A DNA stretch of 64,000 nucleotides from Ashinkailepas kermadecensis (GCA_034440615.1 JAOTOM010004623.1:186001-250000), one strand, 5' to 3'; shown: positions 34,251-45,490, counted from the first letter of the stretch. Program-made: numbers and translations. Notes: generated by a model from the letters alone, not told the origin.

Positions 34251-34985
34251 ACCAATACAGCAGCAGGCAGGGTACGGCGTTAATTAACACAACAGTAGCC
34301 TAGCAAATCCTATCCTAACCTAGCCTAGCCTGACCTAACCTGACCAGCCCGCCCCTTCTCTGGAGACCTCTGCAGAACACGAGCCGACCACCACAGTTCT
34401 GATCAACATGCATGTCCATTTGGATGTCAGATATAAATACAAATCTTCTAATTTTCGTATTTAATATGTAAATAAAATGATGAATGGTGTGTATCCCACT
34501 TCTAAGGCAACTGTACAGCACAATTGTGGGCCTGTGTTCTGCCCAGCACCACTTCAAAAACACGTAAGCGGAAATTGAATGCCATTCATGTCGGGTGTGT
34601 TATACTGCCACGTGCTTCTCTCTTCAGCGCACTGATGCAGACCAACAGAACATGCCAATGAATAGATACACACCTGGCTTAGGATGCAACTATTCCGCCT
34701 GTTCTGTGACGTTATTCATCTGAATTGCCAAATTTGAACACACGGCAAAGCCACCGCCTCGGTGGTTGGTCAGACACACGCAGCACGGGACGACGACGCG
34801 ACACGGCTGGTCTGTCTCCAGCCAGGCCAGTCCAGGTCCGCATCGGTTGCCGATCGATCACACCCTAAGCAGCCATAACGCGCCAGCAGTCGGGTGGCGT
34901 GAGTGTACGCCGCAACACTCCAACACTCCGAGTAGGTGGGCTTGTACGGGTGAGCGTCACTCACCTGAGCACCCCCCCCTCGCCG
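34251..34985. other. Non-coding, with CCTAACCTAG motifs
   Basis: 34294-34345 is a degenerate (CCTAACCTAG)-type run. The rest has no recognised content. Confidence 0.4.
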
Positions 34986-35375
34986 CCATTGCACCAGTCC
35001 CCGCCAATCGGACCATTGCACCCCTGCCAACACACCGCGCCGCCGCGGTCAGTATACCGTCTCGGCATCGCATTGCTCCAGTCAGGGATACTCCCACATG
35101 AAGCGACGGGGGGAGCCGCGGTGTATACCGTCTCGGCATGCACGCTGCAGTGGGATACTCGGGGGCGACGAGTGTGTGTGTGTAGGGGGGGGACACCGCG
35201 CCGCCGCGGTCAGTGTCTCGGCATCGCATCGCTGCAGTCAGGGATACTCCACAGGGAGCGACGTGGTGGGTGGGCGGGGGGCACGGCCGCGGTATATACC
35301 GTCTCGGCATCGCACTGCTGCAGTCAGGGATACTCCCACAGGGAGCGACGTGTGTATGTGGGGGGAGGGGGGTCC
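34986..35375. repeat. ~90-bp degenerate tandem repeat
   Basis: Four unequal copies containing TACCGTCTCGGCATCGCACT and GCAGTCAGGGATACTCCCAC. They are separated by G-rich and GT-rich stretches of differing length. The overlapping plus-strand frames of 233-243 codons are repeat-driven and have no known domain. Confidence 0.8.
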
Positions 35376-36104
35376 ACACCTGAAATACTCCTCCTTGTCC
35401 GGATGGCCACACTACGAATTGCGCCAGTACATCGCCTCGTCGCGACACAATTACGTGACACTACTGCTGACGGGTCGACTGCTGAACAGTCGACTACTCC
35501 GCTGTCGGGCCGGTACGCCACGCGTACCGTCGGACATGCACACCGTACCGCCGCTGTGTCACTGCACGGCACACCGCCGTACGGCCTGCTTCACGCGTGA
35601 CGACCGCCGATATCGGCGCCGACAGAGTTGGAGCGCACAACTACGAGCCGAGCGTGCGTCCGACACCGACGGCCGACGCGCGTCCACCGACACCGACGGC
35701 CGTGACGCCCAGTTGGAAGTGGTGTCTTCTTCTCCCCCAAATAGCAGGTTCGAGGGTATGATGACTGGGCGCCGGCGGAAAGGACACGCCCGTCTTCTTG
35801 GATTTCCTTTCAGGCCACCTTTCTTTTAGCCCTCGCCATAATTGGTCCCCGAGCATACATTCATGATTTATATATATATATGAAATGCAATGCAAACATA
35901 ATTAATCCAACAGGTGCGTTGTGTGGAAACATAATGGTATCAAATATTTATATTAGAAAATGGCGAGGACCTAACCATAGAAGGAACTGCCTGGCATCAA
36001 AATCTGAAGACAATGCGTGTACAGGTTTTGATACATGGGTTCGCGGCAGGTGGACAGGTCTCAGCAGTGTGCCGAGGCCGCCGTGGTCGATATGGACCGC
36101 CAGT
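35376..36104. other. Non-repetitive GC-rich then AT-rich DNA, no gene assigned
   Basis: 35380-35480 looks single-copy and could hold a small exon on either strand, but neither frame matches FERM or another domain I know. The remainder is unremarkable. Confidence 0.35.
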
Positions 36105-36465
36105 GGCCTCGTTCTAGGACGGCACCGCATCGCGAAACGACGGCACGGAGTGTTACGTTGGAGTCACCAGTGACAAGATACACGACGACATAGACTCGGA
36201 AGACATAAACTCGGACTGCGTCGGTCATGCAGCTACCGACGCAGTCGATGCCCCAGTGCCACCCATGGAGAAATGCAATGTGACAAAGCGAATGTGTCGT
36301 TTGATTCGGCCAGCTAAGTCACTATATTGAATCGTTTTGCTCAGAGAGGCGCATGCATAAGCGGCACCACCTGCCGAGTTTATGTCGTCACGTATCTTGT
36401 CGCTAGTGACTCCAGCTAACACTCCGTCCAGTCATTTCGCGATGCGGTGCTGTCCTGGGTGGACA
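36105..36465. repeat. Inverted repeat with ~100-bp arms
   Basis: The left arm (about 36112-36215) and right arm (about 36368-36465) pair imperfectly. Examples are GGCACCGCATCGCGAAA with its complement near 36445, and GACAAGATAC.CGACGACATA with its complement near 36390. The spacer is about 150 bp. No target duplication is clear. It may be a decayed MITE. Confidence 0.75.
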
Positions 36466-37190
36466 CCTTAACATACATTTTCAAACAATACGCGATACTA
36501 ATAAGTGTGTTGCATGCATAGGCGCAATATATTATTATGTACTAACTGCCTGGCCCATACAACGTCGCCAATCCCTCACGTGGATTGTCCGTGCGCGGAT
36601 CTGTCCCGACACACCGAGTCTTCACCCGCGACGCATCGGTGCGCAGCATTAGGCATTCACCGGCGAACCGGCCAGTCGTTTGTGAAGACTGGAGGGGCAC
36701 CTCGTGTTCACTGAAGGAAAATTTTAGCTAAATTAGAGTATTTGGAAGGCTTTGCTTAACAGGGAAAATCAGAGCCGGATATGAGTGCGCTTAAAATCTG
36801 TACGACCCAAGCTTGACAGGGTGCAACGTTATTGTCGGGCTTAGCTCAATATAGGGTGGGGCTAAAACACCCCAAGAATACAAAAGAGCATGCATAGAAC
36901 GACCGGTCACTGCGACCAGCCGCTAATTTGTGGGCCTCAGCGTCCACCGTGCGTGTGGTGTAGCGGTGGATTGGTTCCTTAGGGCATGCCGATCATTCGA
37001 TCATTTTGCGCCACCGATCTTGGTGGTGCCCGCGCGAACGCTCATCAATCAGAACTCTATGCCGTTGCGGAGTTGGGGCCAAGGGCCGTTGAGCACCGCA
37101 TTAGTTGAGATCTATGACGTCGCAGGTACACTACCAATATTGAGGTATGCACTGAACACATTGAGACATGACGTCACGCCGCACACTGCA
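36466..37190. other. Non-coding with a SINE-body remnant
   Basis: 36560-36590 reads ACGTCGCCAATCCCTCACG, a fragment of the shared SINE body. Nothing else is recognised. Confidence 0.4.
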
Positions 37191-37312
37191 CGCATGAAGA
37201 AAGAACAAGCGGATCACTCATTCATAATCGTAGCCTTCCATCCACTGCACACATGAAAAAAGAACAAGTGGATTACTCATTCATAATCATAGCCTTCCAT
37301 TCATTCATTTAT
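37191..37312. repeat. Two-copy ~60-bp tandem duplication
   Basis: Two copies containing AAAGAACAAG.GGAT.ACTC and ATTCATAATC.TAGCCTTCC stand head to tail. They are non-coding. Confidence 0.85.
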
Positions 37313-37576
37313 CCATCCATTCAATCAGCCATCCATGATCGTATTAGTAGCCATTACGATACTGCGGCACACACCTACAAGACGTGGAGATCTAATTCTG
37401 ACGAAGCGGCTGCAGGACGTTGCAACTTCTGCAGGAAGTCTGGGTACATCGTTAAGCTGTGCAGGACGTTTGCCAACGCCGATGTTCCCCTGTGAAGGCG
37501 GCTACGAATGCGACCAATGGACGCATATAGTGCTCCCTCCCTCTCCTCTTCACTCCACTCAAAGGCGATCAGAGGT

Positions 37577-37671
37577 AATTCCACTTGGTAACTCCACCGG
37601 TTATGGGATGCAAACCCACAACCTTGCTATCAAGAGTCCAACGCCCTACCGACTGAGCTATCGCGACCCCC
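37577..37671 (-). mobile_element. Truncated tRNA-Lys-headed SINE (type K)
   Basis: The minus strand begins GGGGGTCGCGATAGCTCAGT and includes the Lys-type anticodon arm (GACTCTTGATAGC) and a box B-like GGTTTGCATCCC. Only the head and the first part of the body are present. The 3' part is missing. Confidence 0.75.
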
Positions 37672-37814
37672 GACCTTTGCACTTTGCGAAGTCAGCGTGA
37701 CGTACACGACATGCGATCGGTGCGCGCGAAACCGATCGCATCTCATCTGGTGTACGTTGCATGTGACTGGTGAACGTGCGCGGCGGCCGTATGTGAACGG
37801 TGTGACGCATGCAC

Positions 37815-39905
37815 AGCGGCCGTGTGTGGCCAGTGCCGTGTACGGTGGCCGTGTGTGGCCAGTGTCGTGCACGGTGGCCGTGTGTGACCAGTGCCGTGCA
37901 CGGCGGCCGTGTGTGACCAGTGCCGTGCACGGTGGCCGTGTGTGACCAGTGCCGTGCACGGCGGCCGTGGGTGACCAGAGCCGTGCACGGTGGCCGTGTG
38001 TGACCAGTGCCGTGCACGGCGGCCGTGTGTGACCAGTGCCGTGCACGGTGGCCGTGTGTGACCAGTGCCGTGCACGGCGGCCGTGGGTGACCAGAGCCGT
38101 GCACGGTGGCCGTGTGTGACCAGTGCCGTGCACGGCGGCCATGTGTGACCAGTGCCGTGTGTGACCAGTGCCGTGCATGGCGGCCGTGTGTGACCAGTGC
38201 CGTGCACGGTGGCCGTGTGTGACCAGTGCCGTGCACGGCGGCCGTGTGACCAGTGCCGTGCACGGTGGCCGTGTGTTGTGACCAGTGCCGTGCACGGTGG
38301 CCGTGTGTGACCAGTGCCGTGCACGGTGGCCTGTGTGACCAGTGCCGTGCACGGTGGCCGTGTGTTGTGACCAGTGCCGTGCACGGTGGCCGTGTGTTGT
38401 GACCAGTGCCGTGCACGGTGGCCGTGTGTGACCAGAGCCGTGCACGGCGGCCGTGTGTGACCAGTGCCGTGCACGGTGGCCGTGTGTGACCAGTGCCGTG
38501 CATGGCGGCCGTGTGTGACCAGTGCCGTGCACGGTGGCCGTGTGTGACCAGTGCCGTGCACGGCGGCCGTGAGTGACCAGTGCCGTGCACGGTGGCCGTG
38601 TGTGACCAGTGCCGTGCACGGTGGCCGTGTGTGACCAGAGCCGTGCACGGCGGCCGTGTGTGACCAGTGCCGTGCACGGCGGCCGTGAGTGACCAGTGCC
38701 GTGCACGGCGGCCGTGTGTGACCAGTGCCGTGCACGGCGGCCGTGTGTGACCAGAGCCGTGCACGGTGGCCGTGTGTGACCAGTGCCGTGCACGGCGGCC
38801 GTGTGTGACCAGTGCCGTGCACGGTGGCCGTGTGTGACCAGTGCCGTGCACGGCGGCCGTGGGTGACCAGAGCCGTGCACGGTGGCCGTGTGTGACCAGT
38901 GCCGTGCACGGCGGCCGTGTGTGACCAGTGCCGTGCACGGTGGCCGTGTGTGACCAGTGCCGTGCACGGCGGCCGTGGGTGACCAGAGCCGTGCACGGTG
39001 GCCGTGTGTGACCAGTGCCGTGCACGGCGGCCAGTGTGACCAGTGCCGTGTGTGACCAGTGCCGTGCATGGCGGCCGTGTGTGACCAGTGCCGTGCACGG
39101 TGGCCGTGTGTGACCAGTGCCGTGCACGGCGGCCGTGAGTGACCAGTGCCGTGCACGGTGGCCGTGTGTTGTGACCAGTGCCGTGCACGGTGGCCGTGTG
39201 TGACCAGTGCCGTGCACGGTGGCCGTGTGTGACCAGTGCCGTGCACGGTGGCCGTTGTTTGACCAGTGCCGTGCACGGTGGCCGTGTGTTGTGACCAGTG
39301 CCGTGCACGGTGGCCGTGTTGTGACCAGTGCCGTGACGGTGGCCGTGTGTGACCAGAGCCGTGCACGGCGGCCGTGTGTGACCAGTGCCGTGCACGGTGG
39401 CCGTGTGTGACCAGTGCCGTGCACGGCGGCCGTGTGTGACCAGTGCCGTGCACGGTGGCCGTGTGTGACCAGTGCCGTGCACGGCGGCCGTGGTGACCAG
39501 TGCCGTGACGTGGCCGTTATGACCAGTGCCGTGCACGGTGGCCGTGTACCAGAGCTGCACGGCGGCCGTGTGTGACCAGTGCCGTGCACGGCGGCCGTGT
39601 GTGACCAGTGCCGTGCACGGCGGCCGTGTGTGACCAGTGCCGTGCACGGCGGCCGTGTGTGACCAGAGCCGTGCACGGCGGCCGTGTGTGACCAGTGCCG
39701 TGCACGGTGGCCGTGTTGTGACCGTGCCGCACTGGCCGTGTGTTGACCAGTGCCTGCCGTGGCCGTGTGTGACCAGAGCCGTGCACGGCGGCCGTGTGTG
39801 ACCAGTGCCGTGCACGGCGGCCGTGTGTGACCAGAGCCGTGCACGGCGGCTTGTGTGACAGTGCCGTGCACGCGGCCTGGTGACCAGGCGTGCACGCGGC
39901 CTGTG
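37815..39905. repeat. 29-bp minisatellite (about 2.1 kb)
   Basis: Roughly seventy copies of a 29-bp unit containing GTGACCAGTGCCGTGCACGG and (T/C)GGCCGTGT. Each unit contains the 10-bp palindrome CCGTGCACGG. Two main variants (GGTGGCC and GGCGGCC) alternate irregularly. A distinctive block with a truncated unit, a GAGCC variant and GTGCATGG occurs near 38080-38190 and again near 38970-39080. This is a higher-order repeat with a period close to 891 bp. Because 29 is not a multiple of 3 and no phase has a stop on the minus strand, all three minus frames are open (607-777 codons), giving a false appearance of giant proteins. Confidence 0.97.
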
Positions 39906-40129
39906 TATGAGTGGCCGTGTGTGACCGGTGTGGCGCTTGGTCGCACTGTGTGCGTCGTCGGCGGCCGTGACCTCAGGGCACCGACGTACAGGAGCCCGCG
40001 CGGTCCTCACACGCGGAACAGGGTCAGTGGCGCACGTGCCGATCGATGGCCAGTGGCGGGTGCGCAAATTCCACACACCGGCCAGCTCGTGGTCACTCCA
40101 GCCGAGCCGGCGGACACACTCTGGGCGGG

Positions 40130-40285
40130 GGCGAGAGGGCGGCAGGGTCTGCGCCAGCGGGCGGGGTCTGCAGGGGCGGACAGGGTCTGCGGCAGCGGGC
40201 GGGGTCTGCAGGGGCGGGCGGGGTCTGCAGGGGCGGGCAGGGTCTGCGCCAGCGGGCGGGGTCTGCAGGGGCGGGCGGAACCGAT
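40130..40285. repeat. ~21-bp GC-rich tandem repeat
   Basis: Six or seven copies of GCGGGCGGGGTCTGCAGGGG-type units. The region has G-quadruplex potential on the plus strand and no coding content. Confidence 0.85.
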
Positions 40286-40700
40286 GGGTTGGCGGTGTGT
40301 GGGACGCGTGGAGCCCAAGACGGATTCAAGCAAGATCGCCCGCACTGGCGGCAACCTGTCTGACGGAGTCACGGCTGTCGACACGCTGTTCACCCTGTCG
40401 TATCCAGGTGTTCATGGTTACTGCACATTCCGTCGCGGCGTTCTGCTACACAACAATGTCCAACAGCCGAGAACACCGAGGTGCGACAGAATATCCAAGC
40501 GCCAGAACGCCCAAGTGCAAAGCAGCTCCAGAATTAACATGCGACCCGATGAAGTTTTTCGACACTCTGTCGCATTTTACCTTCTGTGTCTTCCACATTC
40601 CGTCGCACCGCAATGTTCTCAGGCTGTTGGACATTCTAACCATGCGCCGTCAGAACTGGAATGCGGCCAGAATATGGCGGGGTGGCCTGAGACATGGACA
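40286..40700. other. Single-copy spacer between arrays, no gene recognised
   Basis: Non-repetitive sequence. The flanking plus-strand frames (258-599 codons) run through it only because the arrays on both sides lack stops. Confidence 0.4.
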
Positions 40701-40704
40701 TTGA

Positions 40705-41430
40705 CGTGTGCTGGGTTGTACGGAGCAGTCAGGGGTGCGGGGTTGTGTGGGCCTGGGGAGTCAGGGGTGCGAGTTTGTGCGGGCCGGCGGGACAGTCGGG
40801 GTGCGGGGTTGTACGGGACAGTCAGGGGTGCGGGGTTTGTGCGGGACAGTCAGGGGTGCGGGGTTGTGTGGGCCTGGGAGTCAGAGGTGCGAGTTTGTGC
40901 GGGCCGGCGGGACAGTCGGGGTGCGGGGTTGTGCGGGGTTGTACGGGACAGTCAAGGGTGCGAGTTTGTGCGGGCCGGCGGGACAGTTGGGGGATTCGGG
41001 GTTGTGCGGGGTTGTACGGGACAGTCAGGGGTGCGGGGTTGTGTGGGCCTGGGGAGTCAGAGGTGCGAGTTTGTGCGGGCCGGCGGGACAGTCGGGGTGC
41101 GGGGTTGTGCGGGACAGTCAGGGGTGCGGGGTTGTACGGGACAGTCAGGGGTGCGGGGTTGTGCGGGACAGTCAGGGGTGCGGGGTTGTGTGGGCCTGGG
41201 GAGTCAGAGGTGCGAGTTTGTGCGGGCCGGCGGGACAGTCGGGGTGCGGGGTTGTGCGGGACAGTCAGGGGTGCGGGGTTGTACGGGACAGTCAGGGGTG
41301 CGGGGTTGTGCGGGACAGTCAGGGGTGCGGGGTTGTGCGGGGTTGTACGGGACAGTCAGGGGTGCGGGGTTGTGCGGGGTTGTGCGGGACAGTCAGGGGT
41401 GCGGGGTTGTGCGGGGTTGCTACGCCCAGG
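40705..41430. repeat. 27-bp minisatellite
   Basis: Units of 27 bp with cores GGGACAGTCAGGGGTGCGGG and GTTGTGC, interspersed with longer variants carrying GGGAGTCAGAGGTGCGAGTT and GTGCGGGCCGGC. The compound block (short-short-long) recurs as a higher-order unit. 27 is a multiple of 3, so plus-strand frames stay open and give Cys/Gly/Val-rich pseudo-proteins. Confidence 0.95.
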
Positions 41431-41849
41431 TCGGTCGTGTCGGCAATGTTACCAACACCGCACGGGCTCACGGCCGGAAGACCGTATGCCGGCCAGCGAA
41501 CACAAACGAGTACCGTTGGCTGCCACGACCGCACGGGATGCCGCACGTCACAGCAGACGTCACTACCACCTGTCACCAGCTTGTCCGGCTCGACGAACGA
41601 CAGCGCTACAGCGACATTCGTCCGCTAGAAACACGCAAAAGAAACGGCCATTGATGCAGGCGGTCGGCCAGGAGCCGGGCGAACGCGGGTTCAGCGCTCC
41701 AGTTCCCACCGCCCGCGTCGCAATTTGCAGCAGACAGGCGTGGGAATTTCCGCCGTCTGTCTCGCGGCCAGCGGGAGCGATGACGATGTTTCTCACAAAG
41801 ACACGCCGCTTTCCAGTCTGCCACTGCTTGGCGCCAGCCCACCCGCTGA

Positions 41850-42530
41850 TCACCAGCTCACTCGCTGATCACTCGCTGATCACCTGCTGACCATCCACAC
41901 CTCATAGGCTCAATAGCTCACTGCTGTTAGCTCACCCACTCACCAATTTTCACTATCTCACCACTAATGAGCTCACCGCCTACTCACTACCGATTACTAC
42001 TTCACCACTAATTGGCTCACCGCCAGCTCACCTACTCACCGCTTTTCACAACCACACCACTAATCAGCTGACCGCTAACTCACCTGGTTGGTTATTGGTT
42101 TTACGACACGTCGACCGTTGAGTCATATAACGTCGCCAATCTCTCACGCCGATTGGTCGCGGGCGAAGAGTAGCGACAGGTGAGATTCCGCTAACTCACC
42201 TACCCACCACTGATCGCTGCCTCATCACTAATTAGGTCATCGCCTACTCACCACTTATCACCACTTCACCACTAATTAACTCAATGCTAGCTCACCGATT
42301 CATCATTTATCACTACCACGCGACTAATTAGCTCACCTTACCACTAGTCACTATCGTACCGCCAATTAGCTCACCGCCAACTCACCTACCCACTATGTAT
42401 AACCATCTCACCACTAATTAGCTCACAGACAGCTCACCTACCCACCACTGATCAATACCTTACCATTAATTAGCTCACCTACTCACCACCGATCACTGCC
42501 TGACCACCAATTACCTCCTCCGACGATCAA
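41850..42530. repeat. Degenerate ~48-bp repeat (CTCACC-rich)
   Basis: Many imperfect copies of ACTAATTAGCTCACCGCC, AACTCACCTACCCACCACTG, ATCA. They are more diverged than the other arrays, which suggests an old minisatellite. A SINE fragment has inserted into it at 42086. Confidence 0.85.
42086..42187 (-). mobile_element. 5'-truncated SINE (type V), headless
   Basis: It contains the (AACC)n tail and the full body down to the junction GACAGGTGAGATT, but the tRNA head is missing. CCGCTAACTCACCT flanks it at 42072-42085 and 42188-42201. The target is itself repetitive, but the 14-bp match falls exactly at both ends. Truncation at the 5' end is what incomplete target-primed reverse transcription gives. 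Confidence 0.85.
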
Positions 42531-42534
42531 CAGC

Positions 42535-43455
42535 GTTCAGCAAAGCTACCGACCGTGAGCTGAAGCCAGCGTGCATGCACGTGAACAGGGCCGGGCCGCT
42601 CCACGGGAGCCTGCACACATTCTGCGTCTTGGCCAGTCACGCCGCCACGGTGCAGGCCGACACGGTGGGCCGCGCTCGCCGCCGGCCGGACCAGCCAGCT
42701 GCGCCGCACGTGGCTGAGGAGAACCGAGCGGCACCACACGACTGAAAGTGATGCTTTCGTCCGGCCACTCACGCCGAACTCGTCTCAGAAGATCCATACG
42801 ACTGGCACCATACGACTGGATTTGCTCCTTCTGGCTCAGAATGAACATGAATGGTTTTACTGTACTTTAGACCGAACGATTCCATCGAAAGACTTTTCTT
42901 GATAATCGCATTTGACTTGCTATCCGTCCATTTCTTGGTTTTCGAGACAACCTTGCTTTTGCTCAAGTTGGTTGATTGAGGGGAGGGGGGGGGGTCGAGG
43001 GGGTCAGAATTCCTGCTGCATTCACCAAGTGTTCACAATCGCGTACGATCTCCACGGTCTGTGTGCGGCACAACTGGTGTGTGCAGTTTCGTAGATCCTA
43101 TATTTGCACGAGGCTGGCTGGGACGTGCCAGCCGAGTGAACGTTCTTCCCACTGTACGTCAGCAAAAAGACAACGAGGTGCGGCGTCCAATGAGCTCCAC
43201 CCAGGGCTTGGCTTCACTCAGCACGTGGGGCGCCGTACAACCGAGGGTAGGAGATGGGGCACACAGCTACCGCGCTGTAATGGTAGGAGATGGGGCGCAC
43301 AGCTACCGCGCTGTCATCGCAGGATCGAGCAGCGTGCCGCTGTCGGCGGAGAACGGTGCTGAGGCGATAAGGCGCTATACGACCTGTGGCGACGCATTGC
43401 CTATAGGATACTACAGTGCTACCGATTGACCGCATCGGATCGGGTCGGATTGCAT
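42535..43455. other. Spacer without recognisable gene
   Basis: Short open frames on both strands have no domain. A small direct repeat (GTAGGAGATGGGGC.CACAGCTACCGCGCTGT) is present at 43250-43315. Confidence 0.4.
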
Positions 43456-43832
43456 TTGGTAGGGTTGGGTTGGGTTGGGTTGGGTTGGGTTGGGTTGGGT
43501 TGGGTTGGGTTGGGTTGGGTTGGGTTGGGTTGGGTTGGGTTGGGTTGGGTCGGGTCGGGTCGGGGGTCGGGTTGGGTTGGGTTGGGTTGGGTTGGGTTGG
43601 GTTGAGTTGAGTTGAGTTGAGTTGAGTTGAGTTGAGTTGAGTTGAGTCGAGTCGAGTCGGGTTGGGTTTGGTCGGGTCGGGTCGGGTCGGGTCGGGTTGG
43701 GTCAGGTCGGGTTGGATGAGGTAGGGTCAGGTCAGGTCGGGTCAAGTCAGGTCGGGTCAGGTCAGGTCGGGTCAGGTCGGGTTGGGTCAGGTCGGGTCCC
43801 GGTCGGGTCGGGTGAGTTGGGCCGGGTCGCTG
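43456..43832. repeat. TTGGG / TCGGG / TTGAG / TCAGG pentanucleotide array
   Basis: About 75 pentamers in blocks: nearly pure TTGGG (43459-43548), TCGGG, TTGGG, then TTGAG (43600-43645), TCGAG, then mixed TCGGG/TCAGG. The blocks share the G-rich strand orientation. The units resemble telomere-type pentamers (TTAGG in most arthropods, TCAGG in some beetles), but the array is internal, short and variant-rich. It is an interstitial microsatellite with G-quadruplex potential. Confidence 0.95.
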
Positions 43833-44029
43833 ATAGTAGCTTTTCCCGTACATATACAAACATCGGCTCGCTGGGCTGCGCCTTCGTTCGTCCTCATAGA
43901 ACGTTTTAACTGCAAAAGCAGCAACTTCCTTTCTAACTCATTTAATGTGTCCACTACTAGACTTCACGAATATTTAATCAAGGTAATTTTAAGTTAATTT
44001 TAAGTTCTTCCTCTTCACACAAACAAGGT

Positions 44030-45099
44030 TGGTTGGTTGGTTATAGGAGTTTAGGGGCGCATCGACTGCACCGGTCATGCAGCGCCCATAACATCGCCAG
44101 TGAAACAGTGAGATGCAAACAACATCATCAGTCAAACAGTGAAAGGAATCGAAATCAGTCAGAATGACATGCCACAAGGTCAAATACAATTGTGATATGC
44201 AGTGCCACAATCCACATTTTTCCAATATAAAAGCGGGTTAACGAAGAGCATAAATCACAGAAAACTTGATAGCTAATAGGAAGCGGAAGAGCCGTCCCGA
44301 TTGAACAAGGGATGACCAGTCACCTAATACTTCCCTAAGGGAGAGAGAGGTACGTCCAAAATGACGTCTTCGCTCGTCGGTAAGTCGGTTGCAGGCAATC
44401 AGTACGTGCCGCACTGACAGTGCAGCATGGCACCTTGTGCACAGCGGACTGTCACCGCCGGTCAGAAGGTAACGGTGAGTCTCGTACGTGTGGCCAATTC
44501 GCAGGCGACATAGTGCCACCTCGTGCTGTCTGACTTTACGTGATGATGATAACCATTCACCGATACAGGGTTTAATTGTTCTCAGCTTGTCCATGATGGC
44601 GTCCCAACTGGCCTGCCACCGAGTGAAGAGGTGGCTTTTTATTTCTGGATAGAAGTCAGTCGCAGGGAGGGGAGACGTCGCGTGTAAGGAGCCCGAGCAG
44701 CACGCTTCGCTGCAGCATCAGCGGCCTCATTGCCACAGATGCCCACGTGGCTCGGAATCCAGCAGAATATGACAGTTTTTCCTCTGGTCAGCGATGTGTC
44801 TAGACAAAATATCCTGTAGAATCGAGTTTGATGGATAAAACACTCCTAGCGCGAGTAGGCTGCTTAGCGAGTGGCTAAATAGTACATGCTGTGAATGATC
44901 GTCAATCTCAATGAAACTCGAAGCTTTGTTTATGGCGACCAGCTCCGATGTTTAAACAGATGCGTTGGCTGGGAGAGAAAACGATCTTCTAACAGTACCC
45001 AACACAAAGACACATCCAACACCGGTGTCCGTCTTCCAACCGTCTGTATACGTTTGAGTATAGTTTCTGTATGAGATCAGTTCTAGTGCCCTTAGTCAA
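44030..45099 (-). mobile_element. 5'-truncated non-LTR retrotransposon with RNase H
   Basis: An 11-bp duplication, ACAAACAAGGT, flanks the insertion (44019-44029 and 45100-45110). On the minus strand it begins inside an RNase H domain, continues into the Cys/His-rich C-terminal tail, then a ~200-bp 3'UTR, and ends in (AACC)n. A C-terminal RNase H places it in the I-like group of LINEs. Its last ~70 bp (ATGGGCGCTGCATGACC, GATGCGCCCCTAAAC) recur as small fragments at 23.3 and 58.4 kb. It cannot move itself. Confidence 0.9.
44238..45085 (-). pseudogene. LINE RNase H and C-terminal domain, broken
   Basis: The catalytic pattern is visible in order: YTDGWKTDTG (first Asp), TSELVAI (Glu) and WIPSHVGICGNEAADAAAK (His/Asp end of RNase H). 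The tail follows, with LCRLRIGHTYETHRYLL, PLCTRC and SVRHVLIAC..L..RR. There is an in-frame TAA just before TSEL and a frameshift near 44685, between the RNase H end and the tail. The final 118 codons (44238-44594) are open. Identity of the motifs is known from I/Jockey-type elements; the breaks are read directly. Confidence 0.88.
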
Positions 45100-45179
45100 A
45101 CAAACAAGGTGAAATTCTGGCTACCCAAAGGTTGTTTTAATGTCCGGCTCACGTGTCCATAGCCTAGTCATACACAGCA

Positions 45180-45490
45180 CACGACACAGCGTCTCCAGCA
45201 GGGAGGCACACCTGTGTACGACAGGCCGGTGTGGCACCTCACCTGATGCGACCTCTGGCCGGCATACACAGCACACGACACAGCGTCCCTAGCAGGGAGG
45301 CACACCTGTGTACGACAGCCCGGTAGTGTGGCACCTCACCTGACGCGACCTCTGGCCGGCCTACACAGCACACGACACAGCGTCTCCAGCAGGGAGGCAC
45401 ACCTGTGTACGACAGGCCGGTGTGGCACCTCACCTGACGCGACCTCTGGCCGGCCTACACAGCACACGACACAGCGTCTCCAGCAGGGAG
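45180..45490. repeat. 94-bp tandem repeat
   Basis: Just over three copies of a unit containing ACACAGCACACGACACAGCG, CCAGCAGGGAGGCACACCTG and CTCACCTGACGCGACCTCTG. The last copy breaks off into the unique sequence GGAGGTCAGCTTGGGCAGC. Each unit carries a minus-strand donor-like GCGTCAG/GTGAGG. Confidence 0.9.

Noticed and set aside
37630..40076. Minus-strand ORFs of 607, 762 and 777 codons
   Set aside because: They are three-frame read-through of the 29-bp minisatellite. Sequence is repeat-encoded and all three frames are open equally.
39855..41890. Plus-strand ORFs of 599, 398 and 306 codons
   Set aside because: They run through the 21-bp and 27-bp GC-rich arrays; no domain and overlapping frames open together.
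43456..43832. True telomere
   Set aside because: Internal position, short, mixed variants and single-copy DNA on both sides.
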